Shown here in pieces: positions 19,992-30,233 of a DNA stretch of 64,000 bases. Made by a program: the position numbers and the translations under genes. Source of the DNA: Rhodospirillales bacterium (GTDB taxonomy: Bacteria; Pseudomonadota; Alphaproteobacteria; Reyranellales; Reyranellaceae); the NCBI GenBank assembly GCA_016185145.1, contig JACPOB010000141.1, positions 1-64,000 of the forward strand. The letters run 5' to 3'. How positions within the stretch are numbered: the first letter of the stretch is position 1; each line of letters starts with the position of its first letter. The notes under the pieces were generated by a model. That model ran no database searches. It had not been told where the DNA came from and was given only the letters and a program-made list of their open reading frames with translations.

Positions 19992-22900
19992 ATGAACCCG
20001 TCGCGGATCTTCATCGAGCGTCCGGTGGCGACCTCGCTGCTGATGGTCGCCATCATGCTCGTGGGCGCGATCGCCTACCGGTTCCTGCCATTGTCGGCGC
20101 TGCCGCAGGTCGACTATCCGACCATCCGCGTGCTGACGCTCTATCCCGGCGCCAGCCCCGAGGTCATGACCTCGTCGGTCACCGCGCCGCTCGAGCGCCA
20201 GTTCGGCCAGATGCCGGGCCTCAGCCAGATGACGTCGACCAGCTCGGCGGGCGCCTCGTCGATCACCCTGCAGTTCGACCTCAAGCTCGGTCTGGACGTC
20301 GCCGAGCAGCAGGTGCAGGCCGCCATCAACGCCGCCAGCAACCTCTTGCCCTCGGACCTGCCGTCGCCGCCGGTCTACGCCAAGATCAACCCGGCCGACG
20401 CGCCGGTGCTGACGCTCGCCGTCACGTCCAAGACCGAGCCGCTGACCAAGGTCTACGACTACGTCGATACGCGGCTGGCCCAGAAGATCTCGCAGCTGCC
20501 CGGTGTCGGCCTGGTCAGCCTCGACGGCGGCATGAAGCCCGGCGTCCGCATCCGGGCCAATCCGACGGCGCTCGCGGCCTATGGCCTGAACATCGACGAC
20601 CTGCGCACGACGATCGCCAACGCCAACGTCAACACGCCCAAGGGCAATTTCGACGGTCCGGCGCGCTCCTACACCATCAACGCCAACGACCAGATCACCG
20701 ATCCCAAGCTGTTCGGCGATGTCGTCGTCGCCTACCGCAACGGCGCGCCGGTGCGGCTGCGCGACGTCGCCACCGTCGAGGAGGCGCAGGAGAACAACCG
20801 CCTGGCCGCCTGGACGAACACCACCCAGGCGGTGATCATCAACGTCCGCCGCCAGCCCGGCGCCAACGTCATCGAGGTGGTCGACAGCATCAAGCGGCTG
20901 CTGCCGCAGCTGCGCGAGACGTTGCCCGCCTCGATCGACGTCGCCGTCCTGACCGACCGCACGACCACGATCCGCGCCTCGGTGCGCGACGTGCAGATCG
21001 AGCTCACCTTCGCCGTGATCCTGGTCGTGGCCGTGATCTTCCTGTTCCTGGGCGACTGGCGGGCGACGCTGATCCCCAGCCTGTCGGTGCCCTTGTCGCT
21101 CGTCGGCACCTTGGCGGTGATGTATCTCGCGGGCTTCAGCCTCAACAACCTTTCGATCATGGCCCTCACCATCGCCACCGGCTTCGTGGTCGACGACGCC
21201 ATCGTCATGATCGAGAACATCGCCCGCTACATCGAGCGCGGCGACGATCCCAAGGAGGCCTCGCTCCGCGGCAGCAAGCAGATCGCCTTCACCGTGGTCT
21301 CGCTCACCGTGTCGCTGATCGCCGTGCTGATCCCGCTGCTGTTCATGAGCGACGTGGTCGGCCGCCTGTTCAGCGAGTTCGCCGTCACGCTGTCGGTCAC
21401 CATCCTGATCTCGGCCGTCGTGTCGCTGACCCTGGTGCCGATGATGTGCGCCCAGCTCCTGCGCCAGAGGGCGGAGCATGCCGCGGCGACGATGGCGCAT
21501 CCGCATCCCGAGGCAGAGGCCCCTCATGACGAGGTAATGGGGGCGGGCTGGTTCGGCCGCCTGATCGGCGTCTACGACCGCTGCCTGGTCGTGGTGTTCC
21601 GCCACCAGCCGCTGACCTTGCTGATCGCGGTCGGCACGATCGTGCTGACCGTGCTGCTCTATGTCGTGGTCCCGAAAGGCTTCTTCCCGGTGCAGGACAC
21701 CGGCCTCATCCAGGCCGTGACCGAGGCGCCGCAGAGCATCTCCTTCGAGGCCATGGCCAAGCGCCAGAACGCGCTGGCCACGGCCGTCCTGGAGGATCCC
21801 GATGTCGAGAGCCTCAGCTCCTTCATCGGCGTCGACGGCACCAACGCGACCCTCAATTCGGGCCGCATGCTGATCAACCTCAAGCCGCGCAGCGAGCGCA
21901 GCCTGACGGCCAGCCAGATCATCCGCCGCCTCCAGCGCGACACGGCGTCGGTGCAGGGCATCTCGCTCTTCATGCAGCCGGCGCAGGACCTCACCATCGA
22001 TTCGACGGTGAGCCGCACGCAGTACCAGTTCGTCCTGCAGAGCCCCAAGTCCGAGGACTTCGACACCTGGGTGCCGCGCCTGATGGATCGCCTGCAGCAC
22101 CTGCCCGAGCTCGTCGACGTCACCACTGACATGCAGGCCAAGGGCCTGTCGCTGTTCATCAAGATCGATCGCGACGCCGCCGCGCGCTTCGGCATCACCG
22201 CCGCCTCGGTCAACAACGTGCTGTACGACGCCTTCGGCCAGCGCATCGTCTCGACGGTCTACGGCCAGTCCAACCAGTACCGCGTGATCTACGAGGTCGA
22301 GCCGTCGATGGGCCGGTCCATCGATTCGCTCAGCAACCTCTATCTGCCGGGCGCCGGCGGCAAGCAGGTGCCGATATCGGCCATCGCCACCTTCGAGGAG
22401 CGCACCGCGCCGCTGCGCCAGGATCGGCTCGGCCAGTTCCCGGCCACCACCATCTCGTTCAACCTGGCGCCGGGCTATGCGTTGGGCCAGGCGGTCGACG
22501 CCATCCAGGCGGCGCAGCGCGAGATCGGCATGCCCTTGTCGATGACCACGCACTTCCAGGGCGCCGCGCTCGCCTTCCAGAAGTCGCTCGACAGCCAGCT
22601 CCTGCTGATCCTGGCCGCCATCGTCACGGTCTACATCGTGCTGGGCGTGCTCTACGAGAGCTACATCCATCCCATCACGATCCTGTCGACCCTGCCGTCG
22701 GCCGGCATCGGCGCGCTGCTGGCGCTGATGATGGCCGGCGCCGATCTCAGCGTCGTCGCCATCATCGGCATCGTGCTGCTGATCGGCATCGTCAAGAAGA
22801 ACGCGATCATGATGATCGACTTCGCTCTCGATGCGGAGCGCCACGAAGGCAAGACGCCGCAGGAGGCCATCCACCAGGCCTGCCTGCTGCGCTTCCGGCC

Positions 22901-23183
22901 GATCCTCATGACCACCGTGGCCGCCCTCGTGGGCGCCCTGCCGCTGATGCTGGGCAGCGGCACCGGCTCTGAGCTGCGCTCGCCGCTCGGCATCACCATC
23001 GTCGGCGGCCTGATCGTGAGCCAGGTCCTGACGCTCTTCACCACGCCGGTGATCTATCTTGCCTTCGATCGCCTCGGCCGTCGCCTGCGCGGCGCGCCGC
23101 TCGACACCCCGGCCAATCCGGTGGTGCGCACGAGTTCGGACCCGGGCGTCGATCCGACCGCCGGTGAGAGACCGCTGACATGA
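19992..23183 (+). CDS. mdtB: RND multidrug efflux permease, MdtB-like
   Basis: Inner-membrane proton/drug antiporter subunit of 1,063 residues. It opens MNPSRIFIERPVATSLLMVA, typical of HAE-1 RND pumps. The proton-relay acidic pair is in GFVVDDAIVMIENI (TM4), and GSKQIAFTVVSLTVSLIAVLIPLLFM marks the following helices. The ATG at 19992 lies 14 bp after the adaptor stop, and its stop overlaps the start of the next permease as ATGA. In Enterobacteria MdtB and MdtC form a heterotrimer; the paired paralogues here suggest the same. The pump needs an adaptor, which is broken in this copy, so function depends on whether that break is real. Confidence 0.95.
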   Translation: MNPSRIFIERPVATSLLMVAIMLVGAIAYRFLPLSALPQVDYPTIRVLTLYPGASPEVMTSSVTAPLERQFGQMPGLSQMTSTSSAGASSITLQFDLKLGLDVAEQQVQAAINAASNLLPSDLPSPPVYAKINPADAPVLTLAVTSKTEPLTKVYDYVDTRLAQKISQLPGVGLVSLDGGMKPGVRIRANPTALAAYGLNIDDLRTTIANANVNTPKGNFDGPARSYTINANDQITDPKLFGDVVVAYRNGAPVRLRDVATVEEAQENNRLAAWTNTTQAVIINVRRQPGANVIEVVDSIKRLLPQLRETLPASIDVAVLTDRTTTIRASVRDVQIELTFAVILVVAVIFLFLGDWRATLIPSLSVPLSLVGTLAVMYLAGFSLNNLSIMALTIATGFVVDDAIVMIENIARYIERGDDPKEASLRGSKQIAFTVVSLTVSLIAVLIPLLFMSDVVGRLFSEFAVTLSVTILISAVVSLTLVPMMCAQLLRQRAEHAAATMAHPHPEAEAPHDEVMGAGWFGRLIGVYDRCLVVVFRHQPLTLLIAVGTIVLTVLLYVVVPKGFFPVQDTGLIQAVTEAPQSISFEAMAKRQNALATAVLEDPDVESLSSFIGVDGTNATLNSGRMLINLKPRSERSLTASQIIRRLQRDTASVQGISLFMQPAQDLTIDSTVSRTQYQFVLQSPKSEDFDTWVPRLMDRLQHLPELVDVTTDMQAKGLSLFIKIDRDAAARFGITAASVNNVLYDAFGQRIVSTVYGQSNQYRVIYEVEPSMGRSIDSLSNLYLPGAGGKQVPISAIATFEERTAPLRQDRLGQFPATTISFNLAPGYALGQAVDAIQAAQREIGMPLSMTTHFQGAALAFQKSLDSQLLLILAAIVTVYIVLGVLYESYIHPITILSTLPSAGIGALLALMMAGADLSVVAIIGIVLLIGIVKKNAIMMIDFALDAERHEGKTPQEAIHQACLLRFRPILMTTVAALVGALPLMLGSGTGSELRSPLGITIVGGLIVSQVLTLFTTPVIYLAFDRLGRRLRGAPLDTPANPVVRTSSDPGVDPTAGERPLT

Positions 23184-26100
23184 ACCTGTCGGCGCCCTTC
23201 ATCGCCCGGCCGGTCGCCACGACGCTGCTGACCATCGGCATCGCGCTGGCGGGCCTGGTCGCGTTCCTGAAGCTGCCGGTGTCGCCGCTGCCCAGGGTCG
23301 ATTTCCCGACCATCCAGGTCATCGCCAGCCTGCCCGGCGCGTCGCCCGAAACCGTGGCCACCAGCCTGACCACGCCGCTCGAGCGGGCGCTGGGCGCCAT
23401 CGCCGGCGTCACCGAGATCACCTCGATGAGCACGGTCGGCAATTCGCGCATCACCCTGCAGTTCGACCTGTCCAGGAGCATCGACGGCGCGGCGCGCGAC
23501 GTGCAGGCGGCCATCAACGCCGCCCGCATGGAGATGCCGAGCGACCTGCCGACCAACCCGCAGTACCGCAAGATCAATCCGGCCGATGCGCCGGCCGTGG
23601 TGCTGGCGGTCACCTCGGATATCGTCGGCCAAGGCCGCCTGTTCGACGCGGCGTCGAACATCCTGCAACAGAAGCTCAGCCAGGTGACCGGCGTCGGCCA
23701 GGTGGTGCTGGGCGGCAGTTCGTTGCCGGCGGTGCGCGTCGAGATCAATCCGACGGCGCTCAACAAGTATCAGATCGGCCTGGAGAGCGTGCGCGCCGCC
23801 CTTGCCGCCGCCAATGCCAACTCGCCCAAGGGCGCGCTCGAGGACGGCGAGCGGCGCTTCCAGATCTATTCCAACGACCAGGCGACCACGGCGGCCGAAT
23901 ACCGGCCGCTGATCATCGCCTGGCGCAACGGCGCGCCGGTCCGGCTGTCGGACGTCGCCGAGGTCATCGACGCCACCGAGAACATCCGCAACGAGGGCCA
24001 GGCCAACGGCAAGCGCTCGGTGCTGGTGATCATCTACCTGCAGCCCAACGCCAACGTCATCGAGACGGTCGACGAGATCAGGGGACTGCTGCCGCAATTG
24101 CAGGCGGCGTTGCCCAACGATGTCGAGCTGCAGGTCGTCAGCGACCGCACCGTCACCATCCGCGCCTCGCTGACGGAGGTCGAGCATGCCCTGATCGTCA
24201 GCATCATCCTGGTGGTGCTGGTGACCTTTGCCTTCCTGCGCTCGGCCCGCGCCGGATTCGTCGCGGCGGTTGCCGTCCCGGTGTCGCTGATCGCCACCTT
24301 CGGCGGCATGTACCTCCTGGGCTACAGCATCAACAACCTGTCGCTGATGGCCATGGCGATCGCCGCGGGCTTCGTGGTCGACGACGCCATCATCGTGCTG
24401 GAGAACGTCTCGCGGCACATCGAGGCCGGCATGTCGCGCATCGATGCCGCCCTGCAGGGAGCGCGCGAGGTCGGCTTCACCGTGGTGTCGATGAGCTTGT
24501 CGCTGATCGCGGTGTTCATCCCCATCCTGCTGATGCAGGGCATCGTCGGCCGCCTGTTCCGCGAGTTCGCCGTCACGCTGTCGATCGCCATCCTGATCTC
24601 GATGGTGGTCTCGCTCACCACCACGCCGATGATGTGCGCCTACGTGCTGCGGGCGCACGACAACACGCGGCCGCCGGGCCGCTTCTTCCGCTGGAGCGAG
24701 CAGGGCTTTGCCGCCCTGCAGCGCTGGTATGGCGGCAGCCTGCGCTTCGTGCTGCGCCATCCGCTGGCGACCATGCTGGTGTTCCTGGCGACGGTGATCC
24801 TGAACGTCGACCTCTACGTCACCATCCCGAAAGGCTTCTTCCCGCAGCAGGACACTGGCCGCATCGTCGGCGGCATCCGCGCCGACCAGAGCATCTCCTT
24901 CCAGGCGATGCGGCGGAAGTTCCGGCAGTTCATGGAGATCGTGCGCCAGGATCCGGCGATCGAAAACGTGGCCGGCTTCACCGGCGGCTTCTCGACCAAC
25001 TCGGGCTTCATCTTCGCGACGCTGAAGCCGCTCAGCGAGCGCAAGATATCGGCCGACCAGGTGATCGCCCGCCTGCGCCCCAAGCTCGCCCAGGTGCCGG
25101 GCGCCAACCTGTTCATGGCGGCGGTGCAGGACATCCGGGTCGGCGGCCGCCAGAGCAACGCCCAGTACCAGTTCACCCTGCAGGCCGATTCGCTGCCCGA
25201 TCTCTATACCTGGGCGCCGAAGCTCACCGAGGCCCTGCGCCAGGACCAGTCGGTCATCACCGACGTCGATTCCGACCAGCAGCAGCGCGGCCTGCAGGTC
25301 AACCTCACCATCGACCGCGACGCGGCGGCGCGGCTCGGCGTGTCGACACGCTCGATCTCGTCGACCTTGTACGACGCCTTCGGCCTGAACCAGTATCACG
25401 TCGTCATGGAGGTGGCGCCCGAGTACTGGGAGAACCCCGAGCGGCTGAAGGACATCTATGTCAGCACCACGGGCGGCGCGATCAGCGGCGCTCAGGCGAC
25501 CGCCGCGACGGTCGCGACCACGCCCCTGGCGGCGGGCGCCGTCGATCCCACCGCGGCAGTGCGCAACCAGCGCACCAACCAGATCGCCGTCGCGGGCCGC
25601 GGCTCGGCCTCGACGGGAGCGGCCGTCAGCACCATGCCCGAGACGATGATTCCCCTGTCGCAGCTCACCAGGTACGAGTTCAACACGACGCCGCTGGCCG
25701 TCAATCACCAGGGCCTGTTCGTCGCCAGCACGATCTCGTTCAATCTCGTGCCGGGCAAGACGCTGAGCGATGCGGTGTCCTACATCAACGCCACCATGCA
25801 CGAGGTCGGCATGCCGGCGACCATCCACGGCTCGTTCCAGGGCACGGCGCGCGCCTTCCAGCAGAATTTGAGCAGCCAGCTCCTCCTGGTGCTGGCGGCG
25901 CTGGCCGCCGTCTATATCGTGCTCGGCATCCTCTACGAGAGCTACATCCACCCGATCACGATCCTGTCGACCCTGCCGTCGGCCGGCATCGGCGCGCTGC
26001 TGGCTCTCAAGATCACCAACGTGGAGTTCAGCATCATCGCCATGATCGGCGTGCTGCTCCTGATCGGCATCGTCAAGAAGAACGCCATCATGATGATCGA

Positions 26101-26428
26101 CGTGGCGCTGGATCGCGAGCGCAGCGAAGGGCTCGATCCCGCCGAGGCGATCCATCAGGCGGCCGTGCTGCGCTTCCGTCCCATCTTGATGACGACGATG
26201 GCCGCGATGCTGGGCGCCCTGCCGCTCGCCATCGGCTTCGGCGACGGCGCGGAGTTGCGCCAGCCGCTCGGCATCTCGATCATCGGCGGCCTGTTCGTCA
26301 GCCAGATCCTCACGCTCTATACGACACCGGTGATCTACCTCTATCTCGACCGCTTCCGGAAGCGCGACCGTGATCGCCCCAGCCGCGTCGCCCGTGCTAT
26401 GGGAACACCGGGTCCGGCAACTGCATGA
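23180..26428 (+). CDS. mdtC: RND multidrug efflux permease, MdtC-like
   Basis: Second RND permease, 1,082 residues, overlapping mdtB by four bases (ATGA). It opens MNLSAPFIARPVATTLLTIG and has the TM4 relay GFVVDDAIIVLENV and GIVGRLFREFAVTLSIAILI. Residues near 760-815 hold an Ala/Thr-rich insertion (ATAATVATTPLAAGAVDP) before the usual MIPLSQL of the docking domain, longer than in the partner permease. The C-terminal helices match those of MdtB (GIVKKNAIMMIDVALD). The stop overlaps the next gene as ATGA, so translation is coupled through the operon. Confidence 0.95.
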   Translation: MNLSAPFIARPVATTLLTIGIALAGLVAFLKLPVSPLPRVDFPTIQVIASLPGASPETVATSLTTPLERALGAIAGVTEITSMSTVGNSRITLQFDLSRSIDGAARDVQAAINAARMEMPSDLPTNPQYRKINPADAPAVVLAVTSDIVGQGRLFDAASNILQQKLSQVTGVGQVVLGGSSLPAVRVEINPTALNKYQIGLESVRAALAAANANSPKGALEDGERRFQIYSNDQATTAAEYRPLIIAWRNGAPVRLSDVAEVIDATENIRNEGQANGKRSVLVIIYLQPNANVIETVDEIRGLLPQLQAALPNDVELQVVSDRTVTIRASLTEVEHALIVSIILVVLVTFAFLRSARAGFVAAVAVPVSLIATFGGMYLLGYSINNLSLMAMAIAAGFVVDDAIIVLENVSRHIEAGMSRIDAALQGAREVGFTVVSMSLSLIAVFIPILLMQGIVGRLFREFAVTLSIAILISMVVSLTTTPMMCAYVLRAHDNTRPPGRFFRWSEQGFAALQRWYGGSLRFVLRHPLATMLVFLATVILNVDLYVTIPKGFFPQQDTGRIVGGIRADQSISFQAMRRKFRQFMEIVRQDPAIENVAGFTGGFSTNSGFIFATLKPLSERKISADQVIARLRPKLAQVPGANLFMAAVQDIRVGGRQSNAQYQFTLQADSLPDLYTWAPKLTEALRQDQSVITDVDSDQQQRGLQVNLTIDRDAAARLGVSTRSISSTLYDAFGLNQYHVVMEVAPEYWENPERLKDIYVSTTGGAISGAQATAATVATTPLAAGAVDPTAAVRNQRTNQIAVAGRGSASTGAAVSTMPETMIPLSQLTRYEFNTTPLAVNHQGLFVASTISFNLVPGKTLSDAVSYINATMHEVGMPATIHGSFQGTARAFQQNLSSQLLLVLAALAAVYIVLGILYESYIHPITILSTLPSAGIGALLALKITNVEFSIIAMIGVLLLIGIVKKNAIMMIDVALDRERSEGLDPAEAIHQAAVLRFRPILMTTMAAMLGALPLAIGFGDGAELRQPLGISIIGGLFVSQILTLYTTPVIYLYLDRFRKRDRDRPSRVARAMGTPGPATA

Positions 26429-27984
26429 TCTCATCGCGTTACGTTCTGGCGTTTTCCGCAGGCCTTGCGGCCAGCGGCTGCACGGTCGGCCCCGACTACA
26501 AGAGGCCGCCGCCGGCCGATCCGCCGTCGCTCGCCTTCAAGGAGACGACGGGGCCGGTGGTGGGGGCGGCGGCGAACTTCCAGCCCGCCATGCCGCGCGA
26601 CGCCATCGATCGCGGCCCGTGGTGGGGGATGTACGCCGATCCGACGCTCGACCGGCTGGCGGCGCAGATCGACATCTCCAACCAGACCCTGATGCAGGCC
26701 GAGGCGGCCTACCGCCAGGCGCGCGCGCTGGTGCGGCAGGACGCGTCCGGTCTCTATCCCACGGTCAGCGGCAGCGGCGGCTACACCCAGAGCGGCAGCG
26801 GCTCGGGCTCGAGCCGCGCCATCCAGGGCACCGTGGTCAACGCCAGCTCGGGCAGCGTCGGCCAGTTCAGCGCGGGGCCATCGCTCAGCTGGGAAATCGA
26901 CCTGTGGGGCCGCATCCGTCGCCAGATCGAGAGCGATTCGGCGGCGGCCCAGGCCTCCGCGGCGGACCTCGCCAATGCGCGCCTGTCGGCGCAGGCCAAC
27001 ATGGCGATCAACTACTTCTCCATGCGCATTTCCGAGCAGCGCATGAGGGTCTACCAGGCGTCGGTGGCGGCCTATACGCGCTCGGTCGAGATCGTGCAGA
27101 ACCAGCTCGACGCCGGCATCGTGAGCCGCGTCGACCTCGCTCAGGCGCAGACCCAGCTCGAGCAGACGCGCGCCCAACTGGTCGCCGAGAACATCACCCG
27201 CGCCACCTTCGAGCATGCCGTCGCGGTGCTGGCCGGCAAGGCGCCGTCCGAGCTCAGCGTCGAGCCCGGCCCGTTGCCGCCGGAGATTCCGACCGTCGAG
27301 CCCGGCGTGCCCTCGACCCTGCTCGAGCGGCGGCCCGACATCGCCGCGGCCGAGCGGCAGATGGCGGCCGCCAATGCGCAGATCGGCGTCGCCGTCGCGG
27401 CGTACTATCCCAACATCTCGCTCGCCAGCACCGTGACCCTGGTCGGCAGCAGCCTCAATGCGCTGCTCACCCTCAGCAACGCGGTGTGGTCTGTCGGCCC
27501 GCAGATTGCGGCGACGCTGATCGACGGCGGCGCGCTCAAGGCGCAGGTCGAGGGCGCGCGTGCGCGCTACGACTCGCAGGTGGCGCTCTATCGCCAGACC
27601 ATCCTGGTGGCTTTCCAGCAGGTCGAGGACGCCCTGGTGCAGCAGCGCGTGCTGGAGCAGCAGGAAAAGGTGCAGCGCGCCGCCGTCGCCGCGGCGCGTG
27701 ACGCCGAGCGCCTGTCGCTGAACCAGTATCGCCTGGGCACCGTGCCCTACACCACGGTGGTGCAGACCCAGACCGCAGCGCTCTCGGCCGAGCAGACCCT
27801 GCTCACGATCCGCCTCAACCGGCTCACCGCCAGCGCCAACCTCGTGCTGGCGCTGGGCGGCGGCTGGCGCGACACCGACCTGCCGGCGCCTTATCCGGTC
27901 GGCGGCATCGACCAGAAGCCGCAGCCGCCGATGCCGACGGCCCAGAGCCTCACGCCGGAGAAGCCGTGGTGGAGGTTCTGGTGA
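26425..27984 (+). CDS. Outer-membrane efflux lipoprotein, NodT/OprM family
   Basis: Trimeric TolC-type channel of 519 residues that completes the RND pump. The lipobox ends at Cys19 (GLAASGCTVGPDYKRP), and GPDY after the cysteine is characteristic of the NodT family. Two repeats of the outer-membrane efflux domain follow, with WEIDLWGRIRRQIE in the first and ERRPDIAAAERQMAAAN in the second. It overlaps mdtC by ATGA and is the last gene of the operon. A palindromic element starts 12 bp after its stop. Confidence 0.95.
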   Translation: MISSRYVLAFSAGLAASGCTVGPDYKRPPPADPPSLAFKETTGPVVGAAANFQPAMPRDAIDRGPWWGMYADPTLDRLAAQIDISNQTLMQAEAAYRQARALVRQDASGLYPTVSGSGGYTQSGSGSGSSRAIQGTVVNASSGSVGQFSAGPSLSWEIDLWGRIRRQIESDSAAAQASAADLANARLSAQANMAINYFSMRISEQRMRVYQASVAAYTRSVEIVQNQLDAGIVSRVDLAQAQTQLEQTRAQLVAENITRATFEHAVAVLAGKAPSELSVEPGPLPPEIPTVEPGVPSTLLERRPDIAAAERQMAAANAQIGVAVAAYYPNISLASTVTLVGSSLNALLTLSNAVWSVGPQIAATLIDGGALKAQVEGARARYDSQVALYRQTILVAFQQVEDALVQQRVLEQQEKVQRAAVAAARDAERLSLNQYRLGTVPYTTVVQTQTAALSAEQTLLTIRLNRLTASANLVLALGGGWRDTDLPAPYPVGGIDQKPQPPMPTAQSLTPEKPWWRFW

Positions 27985-27996
27985 CGCGCCCTCGTT

Positions 27997-28135
27997 CACC
28001 TCCCCCGTCATACGGGGGAGGCAGGGAGGGGGGGAGAGCCGCAGGACGGACACTGAAAGTTTCAGATCTGAAATTCGAAGATCGCCGGTGAAGCTTGCCC
28101 CCTCCCATACCCTCCCCCGTATGACGGGGGAGGGA
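27997..28135. repeat. Palindromic intergenic element between efflux operon and dinB
   Basis: CACCTCCCCCGTCATACGGG near the start is mirrored by CCTCCCCCGTATGACGGGGG near the end, and each arm is itself a short hairpin (CCCCCGTCATACGGGGG). It probably ends efflux-operon transcription. Confidence 0.8.
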
Positions 28136-28148
28136 TAATGTGGCGGCG

Positions 28149-29228
28149 ATGGCCGACCCGGAGATCCGCAAGATCATCCATATCGACATGGACGCCTTCT
28201 ATGCGTCCGTCGAGCAGCGCGACGATCCCGAATTGCGCGGCAAGCCCGTCGCCGTCGGCGGTCGCCAGCGCGGCGTGGTCATGGCGGCCTCCTACGAGGC
28301 GCGCAAGTTCGGCGTGCGCTCGGCCATGCCGACGGCGACGGCGAGGCGGCTCTGTTCCGACCTGTTGCTCGTGAAACCGCGCTTCGACGTCTACAAGGAG
28401 GTGTCGCGCCAGATCCGCGAGATCTTCCTGGAATACACGCCGCTGGTCGAACCGCTGTCGCTCGACGAGGCCTATCTCGACGTCACCACCAACCTCAAGA
28501 ACATGCCGCTGGCGAGCGACATCGCCCGCGAGATCCGCGCCCGTATCCTGGAGCGCACCGGCCTCACCGCCTCGGCCGGCATCTCCTACAACAAGTTTCT
28601 GGCCAAGCTCGCTTCCGATCATCGCAAGCCCAACGGCCAGACCGTGATCCCGCCCGCGAAGGGCCCGGCCTTCGTCGAGGGTCTGGTGGTGGGCAAGTTC
28701 CACGGCATCGGCCCCAAGACCGCGGAGAAGATGAATCGGCTGGGCATCCATACCGGCGCCGATCTCAGGGAGCAGTCGCTGGAGTTCCTGGAGCAGTACT
28801 TCGGCAAGGCCGGAACCTGGTACTTCGCCATCGCCCGCGGCCAGGACGACCGGCGAGTCGTGCCCAACCGGCCGCGCAAGTCGGTCGGTTCGGAGACGAC
28901 GTTCATGGAGGACCTCGGCCGGCCGTCCGAGATCGAGCAGGGGGTGGCCTCGGTGCTCGATGACGTCTGGTCGTACTGCGAGCGCACCGGCGTGCTCGGC
29001 CGCACGGTGACGGTGAAGATCAAGTATGCCGATTTCCAGATCGTCACCCGCAGCCGCACTCTCAACGAGCCCGTCACCAGCCGCGAGGTGCTGGAGCGCA
29101 CCAGCGTCGAGCTGGTGCGTTCCATCTATCCGCTGGAGAAGCGCGTCCGCCTGCTCGGCGTCTCGCTGCACAACCTGCAAGTCCGCGGCGAGCCCGTCGC
29201 CGAGCCGCAGATGACGCTGGAGTTCTGA
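28149..29228 (+). CDS. dinB: DNA polymerase IV (Y-family translesion polymerase)
   Basis: A 359-residue error-prone polymerase acting in DNA-damage tolerance. The catalytic carboxylates are in IIHIDMDAFYASVEQ and PLSLDEAYLDVT; the steric-gate region and SAGISYNKFLAKLASDHRKP are typical of DinB. The C-terminus PQMTLEF fits the QxxLxF beta-clamp-binding peptide. ATG 28149 was chosen; an in-frame GTG lies at 28140. I saw no clear LexA box in the short upstream gap, which is filled by the palindromic element. Confidence 0.97.
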   Translation: MADPEIRKIIHIDMDAFYASVEQRDDPELRGKPVAVGGRQRGVVMAASYEARKFGVRSAMPTATARRLCSDLLLVKPRFDVYKEVSRQIREIFLEYTPLVEPLSLDEAYLDVTTNLKNMPLASDIAREIRARILERTGLTASAGISYNKFLAKLASDHRKPNGQTVIPPAKGPAFVEGLVVGKFHGIGPKTAEKMNRLGIHTGADLREQSLEFLEQYFGKAGTWYFAIARGQDDRRVVPNRPRKSVGSETTFMEDLGRPSEIEQGVASVLDDVWSYCERTGVLGRTVTVKIKYADFQIVTRSRTLNEPVTSREVLERTSVELVRSIYPLEKRVRLLGVSLHNLQVRGEPVAEPQMTLEF

Positions 29229-29243
29229 CGCTGGACCTCATGC

Positions 29244-29311
29244 TCTTCCGGACCGCGAGCTTCCAGCTCGCTCATGAGCTTGAGCGCGCTGGAAGCGCGC
29301 GGTCCGGAAGA
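29244..29311. terminator. Long hairpin (family C repeat), likely bidirectional terminator for dinB and the aldo/keto reductase
   Basis: TCTTCCGGACCGCG (29244-29257) pairs perfectly with CGCGGTCCGGAAGA (29298-29311), with further inner pairing (GAGCTTCCAGCTC). It lies exactly between two convergent genes. Related units are at 59598 and, more loosely, 53153. Confidence 0.75.
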
Positions 29312-30232
29312 TTAGACCCCGACTTCCGCGACCATCTTCTTCAGCAGATTGGCGTCGGGATAGACGCCCAGCCCCGCCTGCACGTTGTCGCGCATGTGCT
29401 CGGGCTTGCCGGTGCCGGGGATGACGCAGGTCACGGCGGGATTGGCCAGCACGAACTTCAGCAGCAATTGCGCCCAGCTGGTGCAGCCGATCTCCGAAGC
29501 CCAGTCCGGCAGCTTGCGCGCCGAAAGCTTGCGCAAGAGTCCGCCGCCGCCGAACGGCTGGTTGACGATCACGGCGATGCCGCGCTCGGCGGCGAGCGGC
29601 AGCAGGCGGCGTTCGACGGCGCGGTCGTCGAGCGCGTAGTTCAACTGCACGAAGTCCCACTTCTCGGCGCGCATCACCGCTTCCAGCTCGTCGTGGGCGC
29701 TCTGCGTGTAGTGCGTGATGCCGAGATAGCGGATGCGCTTCTCCGCCTTCCAGGCGCGCAAGGTCGGCAGATGGGCGCGCCAGTCGAGCAGGTTGTGGAT
29801 CTGCATCAGCTCGACATGGTCGGTCTTGAGCAGCAACAGCGAGCGGGTCATCTGCTCGATGCCGTTGTTGCGACCGGAGGTCCACACCTTGGTGGCGATG
29901 AAGGCCTTGTTGCGCGTGCCGGCGGCCGCCAGCAGGTCGCCGACCACGGCCTCGGCCGCGCCGTACATCGGCGAGGTGTCGATCACCGAGCCGCCGGCCG
30001 CGAACAGGATCTCCAGCACCTCGGCCAGCGGCCGTCGCTCCTCGGCGTGGTTGCCGACATCGAAGGTGCGCCAGGTGCCGCAGCCGACCACGGGCAGCAT
30101 CTCGCCGGAGGAGGGGATCTTGCGCTGATGCATGCGGGCTCCTGTCTGTGCGCCAACTGGTCTGACGGCGCGTCCGGCCGTCAGGACGGCGGCGCCGGCA
30201 AGTCCCAGCAGGGCGGAACGCGTCAAGGTCAT
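29312..30232 (-). CDS. Exported aldo/keto reductase family protein
   Basis: A 306-residue AKR with an N-terminal signal (MTLTRSALLGLAGAAVLTAG). The AKR tetrad is recognisable: Asp and Tyr in VIDTSPMYGAAE, Lys in IATKVW and His in LMQIHNLLDW. The C-terminal VIPGTGKPEHMRDNVQAGLG is the cofactor-binding region. ATG 30232 is used because an upstream start would only add sequence overlapping the previous gene. It follows the large secreted gene immediately (its stop is at 30234-30236), so the two are one operon. The presence of a signal peptide on an NADPH-type enzyme is unusual and may imply Tat export with bound cofactor. The substrate is unknown. Confidence 0.88.
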   Translation of the reverse strand: MTLTRSALLGLAGAAVLTAGRAVRPVGAQTGARMHQRKIPSSGEMLPVVGCGTWRTFDVGNHAEERRPLAEVLEILFAAGGSVIDTSPMYGAAEAVVGDLLAAAGTRNKAFIATKVWTSGRNNGIEQMTRSLLLLKTDHVELMQIHNLLDWRAHLPTLRAWKAEKRIRYLGITHYTQSAHDELEAVMRAEKWDFVQLNYALDDRAVERRLLPLAAERGIAVIVNQPFGGGGLLRKLSARKLPDWASEIGCTSWAQLLLKFVLANPAVTCVIPGTGKPEHMRDNVQAGLGVYPDANLLKKMVAEVGV

Positions 30233-30233
30233 G

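Noticed and set aside
19734..26434. Two very long minus-strand frames (over 1,000 codons each) opposite the RND permease genes
   Set aside because: They are rich in Arg, His, Asp and Gly with no recognisable motif and mirror the codon structure of mdtB and mdtC; such shadows are usual in GC-rich DNA.
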